From assembly GCA_027578815.1 (NCBI GenBank), contig JANBTH010000798.1, forward strand, positions 1 through 11,235: a DNA stretch of 11,235 bases, written 5' to 3'. The translations under genes and the position numbers were made by a program. The notes below the pieces were generated by a model. That model saw only the letters and a list, made by a program, of their open reading frames with translations. It did no database searches and was not told the origin of the DNA. The DNA comes from Coemansia sp. RSA 1804 (taxonomy: Eukaryota > Kickxellomycota > Kickxellomycetes > Kickxellales > Kickxellaceae). Shown here one piece after another: positions 1 through 7,757 of the stretch; within the stretch, counting starts at the first letter, position 1, and the number at the start of each line of letters is the position of its first letter.

Positions 1-3000
1 GCCACGCAGCTGGCTCTCCAGGTGATCCAGCGTCACCGCGTACTTGACTGGCTTTTGGTCATCGAGGCTGGATGAAGCGGAAGCGAAGAGCCTCTTGTTG
101 TCGCTGCTTTTGTTGTTGACTTGGTTGGTGAGATTGCGCTGGTAGTACGCGCGCTCCTGCAGAAACTCCAGGGTGCTTCCGGTGGTGGCCCGTGCTCTTA
201 ATCTACTGGCAGACGTCGTATCAGGCGTTGCTGTAGAGGTGATTGGAGTTGGCGGACAGATGTAGTAGTCCGAGCCTACGTACTCTGCGGGATCGCCGAG
301 CCGGATCCAGGAGCGCAGCCTTGTGTGGTACGTGTAGACACGGCCGTCGGAAAAGCACAGAACGGGTGTGCAGCCGCCATTGCCATTGCCGGCAGGAAGA
401 ATGTCGACGGCAGTCAGCGCAGCCATGGGCCTGTGACGCTTGGGCGCTCGGACCTTTTCGTCACTGCCATCGCCGCTGGCATTCTCCGGCTCGCCATCGT
501 CCTTTTCGTCTTCAGCAGCAGACGACGATTCTGCTGCCTTTGGCTTAGATTCCGTTGGTGTTGTCGTCGAGAGCTGCGCCGAGTACAGGAGAGGCGCTAT
601 TGACACCCGGTCGACTGTAGCTTCCATCGCATCGGTGTCCCACACGGACAGTTGGCCAACGCAGTCGAGCGCCAGACAGAACCGGTCTTGGCACCGCAGA
701 TGCGCCAGATGCGCCTCGCAGACAATGGGCGGAGCCAGGCGGACGCCCGACATTGTGTCAAACCAGTGCAGGGAGCCATCGCCCAGACTGGCGGCTGTCA
801 CTTTGTCGCTGGCTGCAACTGTCATCACGGAGTGCGCAAAGTACTTGGTCCACGCAGAATGCTGTCTGGCTGAAGATACGGATGCCGATGCCGACGCCGA
901 TGCTGGCTGGGGAGAGCACACAAGACGGGAACGCATTGCATCGGTCAAAGACTGGCTGGTCGTGTTGTATGCCACCACGGTTGGTCTGTAGGAAGTGGGG
1001 GAGGAAGAGCCCTGCAATCCTTCGCCCTGCAATGGTGTTGATGAGGCTGTTTTCTGCAGAGAAGGAGGCAGCGCTGTGGCCTTGAGCTGCGCAACAACCT
1101 TGGGCACACTCAGATGCACACGTGCCGCCGAGATGGTCTGTGCGTGAACCAGGGTCTGCAGCCCGAGCGGGGCGGGCTCTGTGATGAATGACGATGACGA
1201 TTTGCCAACCATCTGGCGCGTGCCGAGTACCTGCGCATCGATCCAGATCGGCGCATCGACGCTTGTGCGTGGAGCCGCTGACACTCCGCCCACCACCACC
1301 TGCGATCCAGCTCCAGCTCCAGCTCCAGCTCCAGCTCCAGATCCGGCTCCAACTGCTGCTGACGATAAGGCGGGAAGCGGAGCGGTCTGCGCTGTCCTGT
1401 TGCTTCCGTTGCTGCTGCCACCGCCAAGCGGCCGCACAAACAGCGGCGTGACGCGTTTCTTGCCATCCTTTGTGCGCACAGGAACAGGCATGATCTGCGG
1501 GGCCGGCGTCGAGTGTGTTTCTACTGCGGTTGCTGACGGCGCAGATTGAGCGGGCATTACCATAGCCGACCCGCCAGCTCCGTCCATCAGCTGCGCTATC
1601 CGCGACTCCTCAGGCACCTTGCATAGCACGGAGCCTTGCTCCTCGAGCTGCAGCTGAGCAACAGACTCTGCAATAGGCCGCGGCCTCTTCGACGGGCCGC
1701 GATCCAAACCGTCGCCGCCACCATAGTCCTCGCCTTCGTTGTCGCTGTTGGCACGCCCACGCACCCAGCCATTCTTGGCAAGCATCGCTTCTTGCTCTTC
1801 AACCGGAACCGGATATCCCAGCTCATCCGCCGTAAACTCCAGCACCGCAACAGTGCCGTCAAACGAGCAGGCCGCCAGAAACGCTACCACTGCAGAGTGC
1901 TTGCTGCCGTCCTTTTCATTCTGAGAAGCTGGTGCTGAGGGCGTGTGCCACGCGAGATCTAGCAGATTCCCGGCAAACAGATCGGTGGCTGCAACAATTG
2001 GCACAGACTGCGATGTCAGCCAGACCGTCACGCCTCTGTCCTGGCCGCCCGCTGCGCAGATAGATGCAGCCACGGTTGATGCTTTGTCATTCGAAGGCAA
2101 GGAAGATCCGTCACCTGTGTCTGATGCGCTGCCGGCGGCGGCGGCAGCAGCAGAAGGAGGAGGATGCGGCACAGGCACATTGAAGACGCGCGGATTGAAG
2201 CGCACAGCCTCAATGGCAGCGTGGTGGCCGACAAACGACAGATCCGACGCCCATTTGTCGCGCGACACAACGGCAGCCACAGGCACTTTGCCGTTAACAG
2301 CATTGGCGGCCGCCACGCAGTCACCGTCGGGCGACCACGATGGGCGGCAAAAGTACGTGGAGAATATGTTGTCCTCAAACGGTTTGGCCACCGTGGTCTG
2401 CAGCCGCCAATCGCTGGTCCGCCATATCTTCAGTGTCCTGTCATCCGACTGCGAGGCCAAGTATTTGCCGGCCGGATCAAACGTGACGCCCTTGACGAAC
2501 TGCGAGTGGTCTGTGAGTTTTGCCAGTTGCCGGAACGTCTGCGCGTCCCACACATATATCGCGTTATCGAGTCCGCAGGTCGCGAGGAACCGGTTGTCTG
2601 GCGACCACGCAAGATCGCTGACATCTGACTCGTGGCCGGTGAGCCGTCGCACAGGATGCCACGTCTCGGCCGAATTGCCTACGATGTTGTTGCTGACATC
2701 TCCGCCCGCCTGGCCTGCGTCGCCATTGCTGTCGCGCTCCCATATCAGCACTATCATATCGTCTGCGCCCGATGCCATGTACCGCGCGTTGGGCGAGAAC
2801 CGCACACACAGAACCGCTCCGCTGTGCGCTGTCAGCGTGGAAAGAAGCCGCGGAGCAGCAGTGCTGTTTTCGCTGTCGTTGTCCGCAGTTGCTGCTGCTG
2901 TTGGTTTTGTTATTGCGCCGGTGTTCCATATGCGTATCTTGTTGTCCATTCCTGCCGTTGCCAGACGCGTGCCGTCTGGGTGAAAGTCGACTGAGAATAT

Positions 3001-3060
3001 CGCAGTCAGCTTCTTTTTGTCGGCATCATGGTGGAGCCAATCGGGTTTTGTAATGCGCAT
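1..3060 (-). CDS. HIR1: Hir1/HIRA-family histone chaperone subunit, C-terminus cut by window edge
   Basis: This WD40 protein belongs to the HIR/HIRA complex, which deposits H3-H4 with Asf1 outside S phase and represses histone genes; it acts in the nucleus. The frame from the ATG at 3060-3058 is open for 1020 codons to base 1, with no stop or visible intron. WD repeats lie at about residues 21-46, 72-109, 139-172, 179-213, 221-260, 276-348 and 361-409; the last ends with DGTVAVLEF and DELGYP, typical of Hir1. An HIRA B-domain motif, GKKRVTPLFVRPL, sits at 533-545 and is the known Asf1-binding element of the family. A Hir domain follows from about 640, with DGSLHWFD (761-768), SDGRVYTY (904-911) and YAVTLDHLESQL (1007-1018). 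Human HIRA is 1017 residues, so only a short tail should be missing. A Gly-Ala run (about 573-590) and an Ala-Ser run (about 721-727) are low-complexity linkers. No ATG lies in the 240 bases upstream, which supports this start. The family call is firm. Confidence 0.96.
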   Translation of the reverse strand, partial: MRITKPDWLHHDADKKKLTAIFSVDFHPDGTRLATAGMDNKIRIWNTGAITKPTAAATADNDSENSTAAPRLLSTLTAHSGAVLCVRFSPNARYMASGADDMIVLIWERDSNGDAGQAGGDVSNNIVGNSAETWHPVRRLTGHESDVSDLAWSPDNRFLATCGLDNAIYVWDAQTFRQLAKLTDHSQFVKGVTFDPAGKYLASQSDDRTLKIWRTSDWRLQTTVAKPFEDNIFSTYFCRPSWSPDGDCVAAANAVNGKVPVAAVVSRDKWASDLSFVGHHAAIEAVRFNPRVFNVPVPHPPPSAAAAAAGSASDTGDGSSLPSNDKASTVAASICAAGGQDRGVTVWLTSQSVPIVAATDLFAGNLLDLAWHTPSAPASQNEKDGSKHSAVVAFLAACSFDGTVAVLEFTADELGYPVPVEEQEAMLAKNGWVRGRANSDNEGEDYGGGDGLDRGPSKRPRPIAESVAQLQLEEQGSVLCKVPEESRIAQLMDGAGGSAMVMPAQSAPSATAVETHSTPAPQIMPVPVRTKDGKKRVTPLFVRPLGGGSSNGSNRTAQTAPLPALSSAAVGAGSGAGAGAGAGAGSQVVVGGVSAAPRTSVDAPIWIDAQVLGTRQMVGKSSSSFITEPAPLGLQTLVHAQTISAARVHLSVPKVVAQLKATALPPSLQKTASSTPLQGEGLQGSSSPTSYRPTVVAYNTTSQSLTDAMRSRLVCSPQPASASASASVSSARQHSAWTKYFAHSVMTVAASDKVTAASLGDGSLHWFDTMSGVRLAPPIVCEAHLAHLRCQDRFCLALDCVGQLSVWDTDAMEATVDRVSIAPLLYSAQLSTTTPTESKPKAAESSSAAEDEKDDGEPENASGDGSDEKVRAPKRHRPMAALTAVDILPAGNGNGGCTPVLCFSDGRVYTYHTRLRSWIRLGDPAEYVGSDYYICPPTPITSTATPDTTSASRLRARATTGSTLEFLQERAYYQRNLTNQVNNKSSDNKRLFASASSSLDDQKPVKYAVTLDHLESQLRG
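1306..1338. repeat. Hexanucleotide (TCCAGC) tandem repeat inside HIR1
   Basis: Five and a half perfect copies of TCCAGC read on the plus strand. On the minus strand, in the HIR1 frame, they encode a Gly-Ala dipeptide run in the linker after the B domain. The unit length is a multiple of three, so changes in copy number would not shift the frame. The run is a candidate for length variation between strains. Confidence 0.9.
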
Positions 3061-3119
3061 TTCAACAGCTCTTTCAATGTAATATAAGAGTAATAGATAG
3101 AGTAGACAAGAATTAATAA

Positions 3120-3200
3120 TGAAGGAAAGGAAAACCAACTAGCTGCCAGGAAAGAAGAAAAAGGGAGAAGAGCTGGCTGAAAGCTAAAACAACAGAAAGG
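3120..3200 (-). promoter_or_regulatory. Coding-strand pyrimidine-rich stretch upstream of HIR1
   Basis: The plus strand is strongly purine-rich here (G and A runs), so the HIR1 sense strand is pyrimidine-rich about 60-140 bases before its ATG. Pyrimidine-rich sense strands near transcription starts are a known feature of many fungal promoters and leaders. The role is inferred from composition and position only. Confidence 0.4.
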
Positions 3201-3439
3201 GGCGCCAATAAAGGTGATGACGCTGATGGAGGATATGTATGCGCTAGCTGGCGTTCCAAAACCCAGGTATCGAAACGCGAACACGGTGTACGCGTGCTTT
3301 ATGGTGGTGATCTCTACGATGCTTGGATCTTTAGACCAAACTGATTCGTTGATTGCCTGATTGTTTCATGTAATTGCGAATGATTATATGCTTAATTTCG
3401 GAACTCTTTCCGGAAACGCTTCCATAATCTTTTGCAGTG

Positions 3440-3510
3440 TTCCCCCCTTCTTTTTTCTTTTCCTTCTTTTTGTTCCACTGTCCTCCCTCACTCCTTCTCT
3501 TCTCCCCCCA
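3440..3510 (+). promoter_or_regulatory. Long C/T tract upstream of the GATA repressor gene
   Basis: About 70 bases are almost entirely C and T, with only a few purines, including runs of six C at both ends. The tract lies 445-515 bases before the ATG at 3955. It could be a core promoter or transcription-start element, or a nucleosome-depleted tract. There is no direct evidence of function. Confidence 0.4.
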
Positions 3511-3744
3511 TCAATCGAATATTCGGCAGAGAACATTCTATACAGAAGGCTCTGAATCTTTCCAAAATTCGTCAGAGCTATTTGGTTTGAATCTGAAGTG
3601 GGTTTTTCTGTTTTCCACAACTTTAGTCCCTCTTCCTTTAAAATGTGCGGATAAAAACGAATAAAAATCGGTTACTTTCTTTAAAAGAAAAGCTTTTTTT
3701 TCCACCAAAGAGATATACTACAAACTCTCTCTCCAGAACCAAGA

Positions 3745-3750
3745 TTATCA
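3745..3750 (-). promoter_or_regulatory. TGATAA motif, candidate site for the iron GATA repressor
   Basis: The plus strand reads TTATCA, so the minus strand carries TGATAA. It fits the (A/T)GATAA consensus known for Fep1/SreA/Urbs1-type repressors. It lies about 205 bases upstream of the start of a gene encoding just such a factor, so autoregulation is possible. A single hexamer of this kind is expected by chance about once per kilobase, so the assignment is weak. Confidence 0.3.
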
Positions 3751-3803
3751 GTAAAAAGGTGGAATAATAACCAGTATTTTTTCCCTTGTCTTTTCTCCTT
3801 TAG
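3751..3803 (+). other. Possible 5' leader intron of the GATA repressor gene
   Basis: GTAAAA at 3751 could be a donor. TAATAAC at 3765-3771 is one base from the fungal branch consensus TACTAAC. A pyrimidine-rich stretch then ends in TAG at 3801-3803. The spacing from branch A to acceptor, about 33 bases, is plausible. A second acceptor-like site, a T/C run ending in CTAG, lies at 3841-3844. Removing this segment would not change the protein, because the ATG is at 3955. No transcript evidence is available. Confidence 0.3.
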
Positions 3804-3880
3804 TTTTTTTGTCGACTTGTACTTTTTCACTGTTTTTCTTCTAGTCTACATTTTGTATTGTGGATTTGCTCTGCGTTACC

Positions 3881-3920
3881 TTTATTTATTTATTTGTTCA
3901 TTCATTCATTTATTTATTTG
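3881..3920 (+). repeat. TTTA/TTCA tetranucleotide repeat just upstream of the GATA gene start codon
   Basis: Ten consecutive four-base units (three TTTA, TTTG, three TTCA, two TTTA, TTTG) end 34 bases before the ATG. If transcribed, the leader would carry overlapping AUUUA motifs, including the nonamer UUAUUUAUU. In other fungi such AU-rich motifs are bound by tristetraprolin-type proteins, usually in 3' untranslated regions. It may also be a plain microsatellite. Confidence 0.8.
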
Positions 3921-3954
3921 CCTGCTTGCGTGGTTGGCTGTATATTATTGGCAA

Positions 3955-6669
3955 ATGGACAATAGTCGGGCACAACAAATGGCCTCCCCTCGGTCACAGC
4001 AAGGGGCAATCAGGTTGCCGCCGTTGGCATCGCTGATTGAAGGAGCCGAGCGGCAACATCAGCGTCACCAGCATCAAAACCAAAACCAGAATCACCACCA
4101 CAACCACTATCAGCAGCAGCACCAGCAGCACCAGCACCAGCAGCAGCACCAGCAGCTGGTGCATTCGCAGCACCGCCCATCGCCAGCACCATATTCAGAC
4201 TACTTTGCCGACCAAGCGCGGAATCCAGGCACCTTTGGCAACGATGGACGCCGCTCACAGTCGCACTATCTCCACAGCAACGGCAGCGATAGCAGCAACA
4301 GCAACATCGGCAGCGGCAGCGCTAGTGTTAATGGGTCTCTGGTTACTCCGCCGCATGCGCTTAGCCCCAGCAGCACGCATTCTGGTCGCCAGCCTCAGCC
4401 GCCTCCTCCATATCGCTCCAGCACAACCATTGTGCCTTCCAGGCCTTATCACCACCAACACCGCACACATCCTCATCATCATCCACCGCAGCAGCAGCAG
4501 CAGCATCACGCTCTTTCGCCAATGGGAGGCATGCACTACCAGCATCACCACACAGTTGAGAAGGCTAGCAAGTATCTTCCGCCGCCACAACAGCCATCCT
4601 CCTCGTTCTCTCAGCAAAAGATGAAGCAGGAGGAGCATCACGCAGCCGAGCAGAGACACTCGCCTCCAGACATAATTCGGTGGAAACCGCTTGCGCAGAG
4701 CAGCACAGATCGCGTGTCAATTAAGGAAACACGGCTGATGACGGCGGCAGCAAAGGCAGCGGCAGTCAAAGCAGCATCAACAGCCGTTGCATCGATGGTC
4801 AAGCGTATTGGAAAGTCGTCAAAGCGCTCAATTGCGCCGCACCACCAGCACAACAACCAGGGATCCCCGGCATCCTATTCAGGAGCTGCAATGGCAGTTG
4901 ATTCGTCCGGCAGCACTGCTGCGGCCAACGGCGGGCGTCTTCCTCCGAATAAACACAAGCGCGGCAAGATGTCGGCTTCCGGCGCCAATGAAGGAGGCGA
5001 CCGCCGCTCCGATGCCGCGGAAGGCGCAGCAGACAGACCAAATGGGACTGGCACAGGTGGTTCGGCAGCGAAAAGGCTTAAAGGCCAACAACACAGCAGC
5101 AATGCATCGTTCTCGTCGGCTTCAGCACACGCATCGGGAGGAGGGCCGGCAGGCAGCATCAGCTTGTCGTTGGGCCCGATGACTTGTGTCAACTGCGGCA
5201 CTACGAAGACGCCGCTGTGGCGACGTGATCCGCGCAACCAGCCTATTTGCAACGCATGCGGACTGTATCTGAAGTCGTATGGCAAGATGCGGCCGCTTTC
5301 GCTGAATCTCGCGCAAAGGCGTGCGGAGCAGGCAAGGGCCTCGTCGTTTTCCTCTTTACACAACGGAGCTAGCGACTGCGGTGGCGGCAGCTCTGGACAA
5401 GCAACAGCTGCGGCGGGAGGCAGAGGAGATGTGGGCGAGGGCACGTGTCCTGGCGATGGTACGTGCAATGGCAAGGGCGGCGGGCCGTCATGCGACGGAT
5501 GTCCTGCCTACAACCAGAAGCACTTGCCGCACTCGAGCCGGATGTTTAGCAACGGCAGCGGCAGCGGAGGTGGAGCCCGGCGGCTGACAGCTGCGGAGCG
5601 GGCGGCAGCCATAGCTAACGGCGCAGCAACCGACGAGCATGGCAACATTGTTGGGCCGATTCCCGAGAGCGCAATCGGGCCTGGTCGCGTTCCGCCCAGT
5701 GTTGCCGAGGCGATTGCTGCATCGCTTGCTTCACCAATGCTAACGAAAGATGGCAGCGGCCGCACTGGTAGCGCTGGTAGCGCTGGTAGCGGGAATCGCA
5801 GTGCTAGTTGTGGCGACAGTGGTGGCGGTGGCGGCGGAGGAGATTCTGGATCCCGGTCGCCAGTCAGCCTGTCTGCAGCAAGCGTAGGAGGATCGGGTAA
5901 TCTGGTGGTTGATGGCGTTGCCTTGGCAAACGAGCGAGCCGTGTGCTTCAACTGCGGAACCGACTACACGCCGCTCTGGCGCAGAGACGCAGAGGGCCAC
6001 TTGGCATGCAATGCATGTGGACTATACTACAAGCTGCACAACAAGCATCGGCCGATTTCGCTGAAGCGCAGCTCGATCCAGAGGCGTCGTCGCTGGGTGC
6101 CGATTCTGCGTGTGGATGATCAGCAGGATTCGCAGATGGATGCTTCTCCCAGCGCACACGATGCGGATGCGCAGGGGTTGGAGGAGTCTGACCAAGCCGA
6201 TGAGAAGATGATGCTAGGGCATTACGATAATAGCAGCGCTGGCGAGCTGAATCCGGAGGAGGAGCAGGAGGGTCAGGAGCAGGAGCAGGGGTCGCCTGTG
6301 CTGATCACGCTGTCCCCCGAGCAGCATCAGAACCAAAAACAAAATCAGAATCACCATGAGCAAGATCAGGAGGAGGAGCAGCAGCAGCAGCACAGCGCTG
6401 AGGGCGACGATGAATCGGTATCACTCAGCCCGAGTCCCTCAGCCAGCGCAACAGCTGGGCTGCAGCTGCTTGTAAGGTCTGCCGAGCTTAGCCCGCCGCT
6501 GGCCACATTGCCCACTGACCCAATGGAAGTCGAAAAGTGCCGTGCAGAGCTACAGCGGGAATGCTCCAGGCTTCAGGCGCTGCTTGAGAAATCTACAACG
6601 CTGTTGGAATCGCTGAACAAGGCAGCAAAGGCATCAAAAGCCCAAGCGCCTTCTTCGCCCTCTTTGTAG
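3955..6669 (+). CDS. fep1: Iron-responsive GATA-type transcriptional repressor (Fep1/SreA/Urbs1 family)
   Basis: This is a nuclear DNA-binding repressor of 904 residues. The family shuts off siderophore synthesis and iron uptake genes when iron is ample, binding (A/T)GATAA. Two CX2CX17CX2C GATA fingers are seen: finger 1 at C411, C414, C432, C435 ([15 protein letters not shown]) and finger 2 at C664, C667, C685, C688 ([15 protein letters not shown]), followed by a basic tail RRRR at 710-713. Between them, C498, C504, C513 and C516 form the CX5CX8CX2C block ending in CPAYN, the family's iron-sensing signature. The N-terminus is Gln/His-rich (34-70), with an Ala-rich helix-like stretch (258-285) and a possible nuclear signal, AAKRLK (371-376). 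An acidic Gln/Glu region precedes a probable C-terminal coiled coil (860-896); in Fep1 the C-terminus mediates dimerisation and co-repressor contact. The frame stays open upstream to 3817, but that start is TTG and the 3955 ATG is the first in frame. Finger 1 lacks the usual basic tail. Confidence 0.94.
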   Translation: MDNSRAQQMASPRSQQGAIRLPPLASLIEGAERQHQRHQHQNQNQNHHHNHYQQQHQQHQHQQQHQQLVHSQHRPSPAPYSDYFADQARNPGTFGNDGRRSQSHYLHSNGSDSSNSNIGSGSASVNGSLVTPPHALSPSSTHSGRQPQPPPPYRSSTTIVPSRPYHHQHRTHPHHHPPQQQQQHHALSPMGGMHYQHHHTVEKASKYLPPPQQPSSSFSQQKMKQEEHHAAEQRHSPPDIIRWKPLAQSSTDRVSIKETRLMTAAAKAAAVKAASTAVASMVKRIGKSSKRSIAPHHQHNNQGSPASYSGAAMAVDSSGSTAAANGGRLPPNKHKRGKMSASGANEGGDRRSDAAEGAADRPNGTGTGGSAAKRLKGQQHSSNASFSSASAHASGGGPAGSISLSLGPMTCVNCGTTKTPLWRRDPRNQPICNACGLYLKSYGKMRPLSLNLAQRRAEQARASSFSSLHNGASDCGGGSSGQATAAAGGRGDVGEGTCPGDGTCNGKGGGPSCDGCPAYNQKHLPHSSRMFSNGSGSGGGARRLTAAERAAAIANGAATDEHGNIVGPIPESAIGPGRVPPSVAEAIAASLASPMLTKDGSGRTGSAGSAGSGNRSASCGDSGGGGGGGDSGSRSPVSLSAASVGGSGNLVVDGVALANERAVCFNCGTDYTPLWRRDAEGHLACNACGLYYKLHNKHRPISLKRSSIQRRRRWVPILRVDDQQDSQMDASPSAHDADAQGLEESDQADEKMMLGHYDNSSAGELNPEEEQEGQEQEQGSPVLITLSPEQHQNQKQNQNHHEQDQEEEQQQQHSAEGDDESVSLSPSPSASATAGLQLLVRSAELSPPLATLPTDPMEVEKCRAELQRECSRLQALLEKSTTLLESLNKAAKASKAQAPSSPSL
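5767..5790. repeat. Nine-base tandem repeat encoding Gly-Ser-Ala in the GATA gene
   Basis: GGTAGCGCT is repeated 2.7 times without mismatch in the linker between the cysteine-rich block and finger 2. A run of seven Gly codons follows at about 5821-5841. Both are in-frame, low-complexity linker expansions. Confidence 0.8.
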
Positions 6670-6985
6670 TCAATGTTTTGGTGTATTTTTTAAAGTATTG
6701 GATTTTTTTGTAATTTTTTAGAATGTTATTATTGATATTGGTTGAGGTTCTTGTCCATTACAACATCAGCATCCTGGTACAAGTGCCATTATTTCTCTTT
6801 CTATAACTAAGCCAATCTGTTTTGTAAAATGAGTGTAAAAATGGTAAAGATAAAAAGATGCGTAGCAATGGAATGCAATTAAGAAAGACATTTGTGGATA
6901 TATTGGCTTCCACGTGCCATTGAGAACAAACAGCCACACCCTTCCTTTGTTAAATCAAGCAAGTAACCATGTGGAGAAAAAGAAT

Positions 6986-6991
6986 AATAAA
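6986..6991 (+). terminator. Candidate polyadenylation signal for the GATA gene
   Basis: A canonical AATAAA lies about 317 bases after the TAG stop, in an A-rich stretch. Closer AT-rich sequence (6690-6730) could also direct 3' end formation, as fungal signals are loose. Only transcript ends would decide. Confidence 0.35.
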
Positions 6992-7048
6992 AAGACAGAA
7001 ATAGAGTGCAGGTAGTTAGTAGGTTGAATGCTGGTTATTTTTCCATCT

Positions 7049-7262
7049 CTATCTCTACCGCTATCTGTCTATCTCTCACATTCTCAGTTCAGCTGAATAT
7101 TTACCATTTCCCAGCTTTTTCCACTTTCTTTATTCCGTATCTCCATATATGGCAAAACAAAAGGAAACAAGTGCTATCTAGCAGATGCTGCTGTCTCTTT
7201 GTTTCTGCAGCATGGTTGAATGAATGACTTTTTTTCTTCTTCATTTCTCGCTTTCTTTATCT
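7049..7262 (-). promoter_or_regulatory. Cluster of five GATA motifs on the minus strand
   Basis: The plus strand reads CTATCT at 7049-7054, 7061-7066, 7069-7074 and 7174-7179, and TTATCT at 7257-7262. On the minus strand these are four AGATAG and one AGATAA, all matching the general GATA-factor consensus WGATAR; the last also fits the iron-repressor form. The first three sit within 26 bases in a TATCT-rich, partly repetitive stretch. The cluster lies about 500-710 bases upstream of the aminopeptidase ATG and 380-590 bases after the GATA gene's stop. It could be a regulatory array or a by-product of a pyrimidine microsatellite. Confidence 0.35.
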
Positions 7263-7290
7263 CTATTCTCATTCTTATTCTTCTTTCTTC
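7228..7290 (+). promoter_or_regulatory. C/T-rich tract upstream of the aminopeptidase gene
   Basis: About 60 bases are mostly T and C with scattered A, roughly 470-530 bases before the aminopeptidase ATG. It resembles the tract upstream of the GATA gene in composition and distance. A promoter role is inferred. Confidence 0.35.
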
Positions 7291-7548
7291 AAAGTTTGGT
7301 CTTCACATTGAATGCTAGTGGCGGAACATTGTTCCCTAATTTATTTTTGGCTCTTTCACTGCTGTATGCATGTATGCGGTGTATGTATTTAATCCTTTCC
7401 ATTTCTTCCTTCTCTCTACCACCCGCTAGCTTGAAGCGAGAGAAAGAGAGACACTAATAAATAAACAGAAAGAACGTTGTTTAAAGGCATTTAGTTTTAG
7501 CTGGTCTTGTTTTTTTTCTATTTTTTTGTTTTCTCCACCACATTACTG

Positions 7549-7554
7549 TTATCA
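7549..7554 (-). promoter_or_regulatory. TGATAA motif upstream of the aminopeptidase gene
   Basis: The plus strand reads TTATCA, giving TGATAA on the minus strand about 205 bases before the ATG. It fits the (A/T)GATAA consensus of iron-type GATA repressors and lies at nearly the same distance as the copy upstream of the GATA gene. Alone it is a weak call. Confidence 0.25.
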
Positions 7555-7757
7555 TTATTACCTGGATATTATTTATTCAACAAAGCGGATTGTAACCGTC
7601 GCCTGCAGCAACAGCTCACATATACCCGGGGGTAACCTCAAGCACTTGCATATATCCGAAACAAAGTAGGAGCAGCAGCAGCAGTAGCAATAAAGCATAA
7701 GGTCTACTGATTGCAAGAACGGAAAGCGCAGCACAAGGAAGGAGGTAACAAAAAAGC

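Larger units (their letters stand above)
3061..3954. other. Divergent intergenic region between HIR1 and the GATA repressor gene
   Basis: This stretch of 894 bases is AT-rich compared with the flanking genes and holds no credible gene. Short open frames here are hydrophobic, or Lys/Arg- or Phe-rich, translations of biased DNA. It must carry both promoters. Visible contents are a purine-rich block near HIR1, a long pyrimidine block at 3440-3510, an AGATAG at 3095-3100, a CCAAT at 3205-3209, a TGATAA on the minus strand at 3745-3750, a possible leader intron at 3751-3803, and a tetranucleotide repeat at 3881-3920. A four-codon ATG-to-stop frame lies at 3643-3654; whether it is transcribed is unknown. 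I see no convincing TATA box. Confidence 0.85.
6670..7757. other. Intergenic region between the GATA gene and the aminopeptidase gene
   Basis: This stretch of 1088 AT-rich bases should hold the 3' end of the GATA transcript and the promoter and leader of the aminopeptidase. I find no credible gene; the short frames here are Phe/Ser/Leu-rich translations of T/C tracts. Contents are a candidate AATAAA at 6986-6991, AGATAA at 6848-6853, a cluster of GATA motifs at 7049-7262, a C/T tract at 7228-7290, overlapping AATAAA copies at 7456-7465, TGATAA on the minus strand at 7549-7554, and a short AGC repeat at 7671-7684 in the presumed leader. No ATG lies between 7561 and the start codon at 7758. Confidence 0.85.

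Noticed and set aside
1943..2983. Plus-strand open frame of 346 codons opposite HIR1
   Set aside because: It lies entirely antisense to the WD40 region, which matches Hir1 codon by codon. Long shadow frames are common in GC-rich genes, and it shows no family motif.
3006..3284. Minus-strand frame encoding a hydrophobic protein overlapping the HIR1 start
   Set aside because: It starts with GTG, overlaps HIR1 in another frame, and its Phe/Ser/Leu content comes from the pyrimidine-rich HIR1 leader. No recognisable motif.
3817..3954. A 46-residue hydrophobic, membrane-like N-terminal extension in frame with the GATA factor
   Set aside because: The frame begins with TTG, not ATG, and contains no ATG before 3955. 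It is AT-rich leader sequence, partly a TTTA/TTCA repeat, whose T-rich codons read as Phe, Leu and Tyr.
4051..4170. CAG/CAC/CAA repeats as a possible CRISPR or noncoding tandem array
   Set aside because: They are in frame within the GATA gene and encode its Gln/His-rich N-terminus; there are no spacers.
4875..5474. Minus-strand frame of 199 codons opposite the GATA gene
   Set aside because: It overlaps finger 1 and the cysteine block on the other strand; Pro/Ala/Leu bias is expected from the complementary GC-rich codons.
7006..7457. Two adjacent short plus-strand frames (73 and 77 codons) in the intergenic region
   Set aside because: Phe/Ser/Leu-rich translations of the T/C tract, with no motif and no coding-like composition; more likely promoter DNA.
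7741..7746. GGAGGT just before the aminopeptidase ATG, resembling a bacterial ribosome binding site
   Set aside because: The genes are clearly eukaryotic nuclear genes (Hir1, GATA factor, Rad6), so this match is coincidental.
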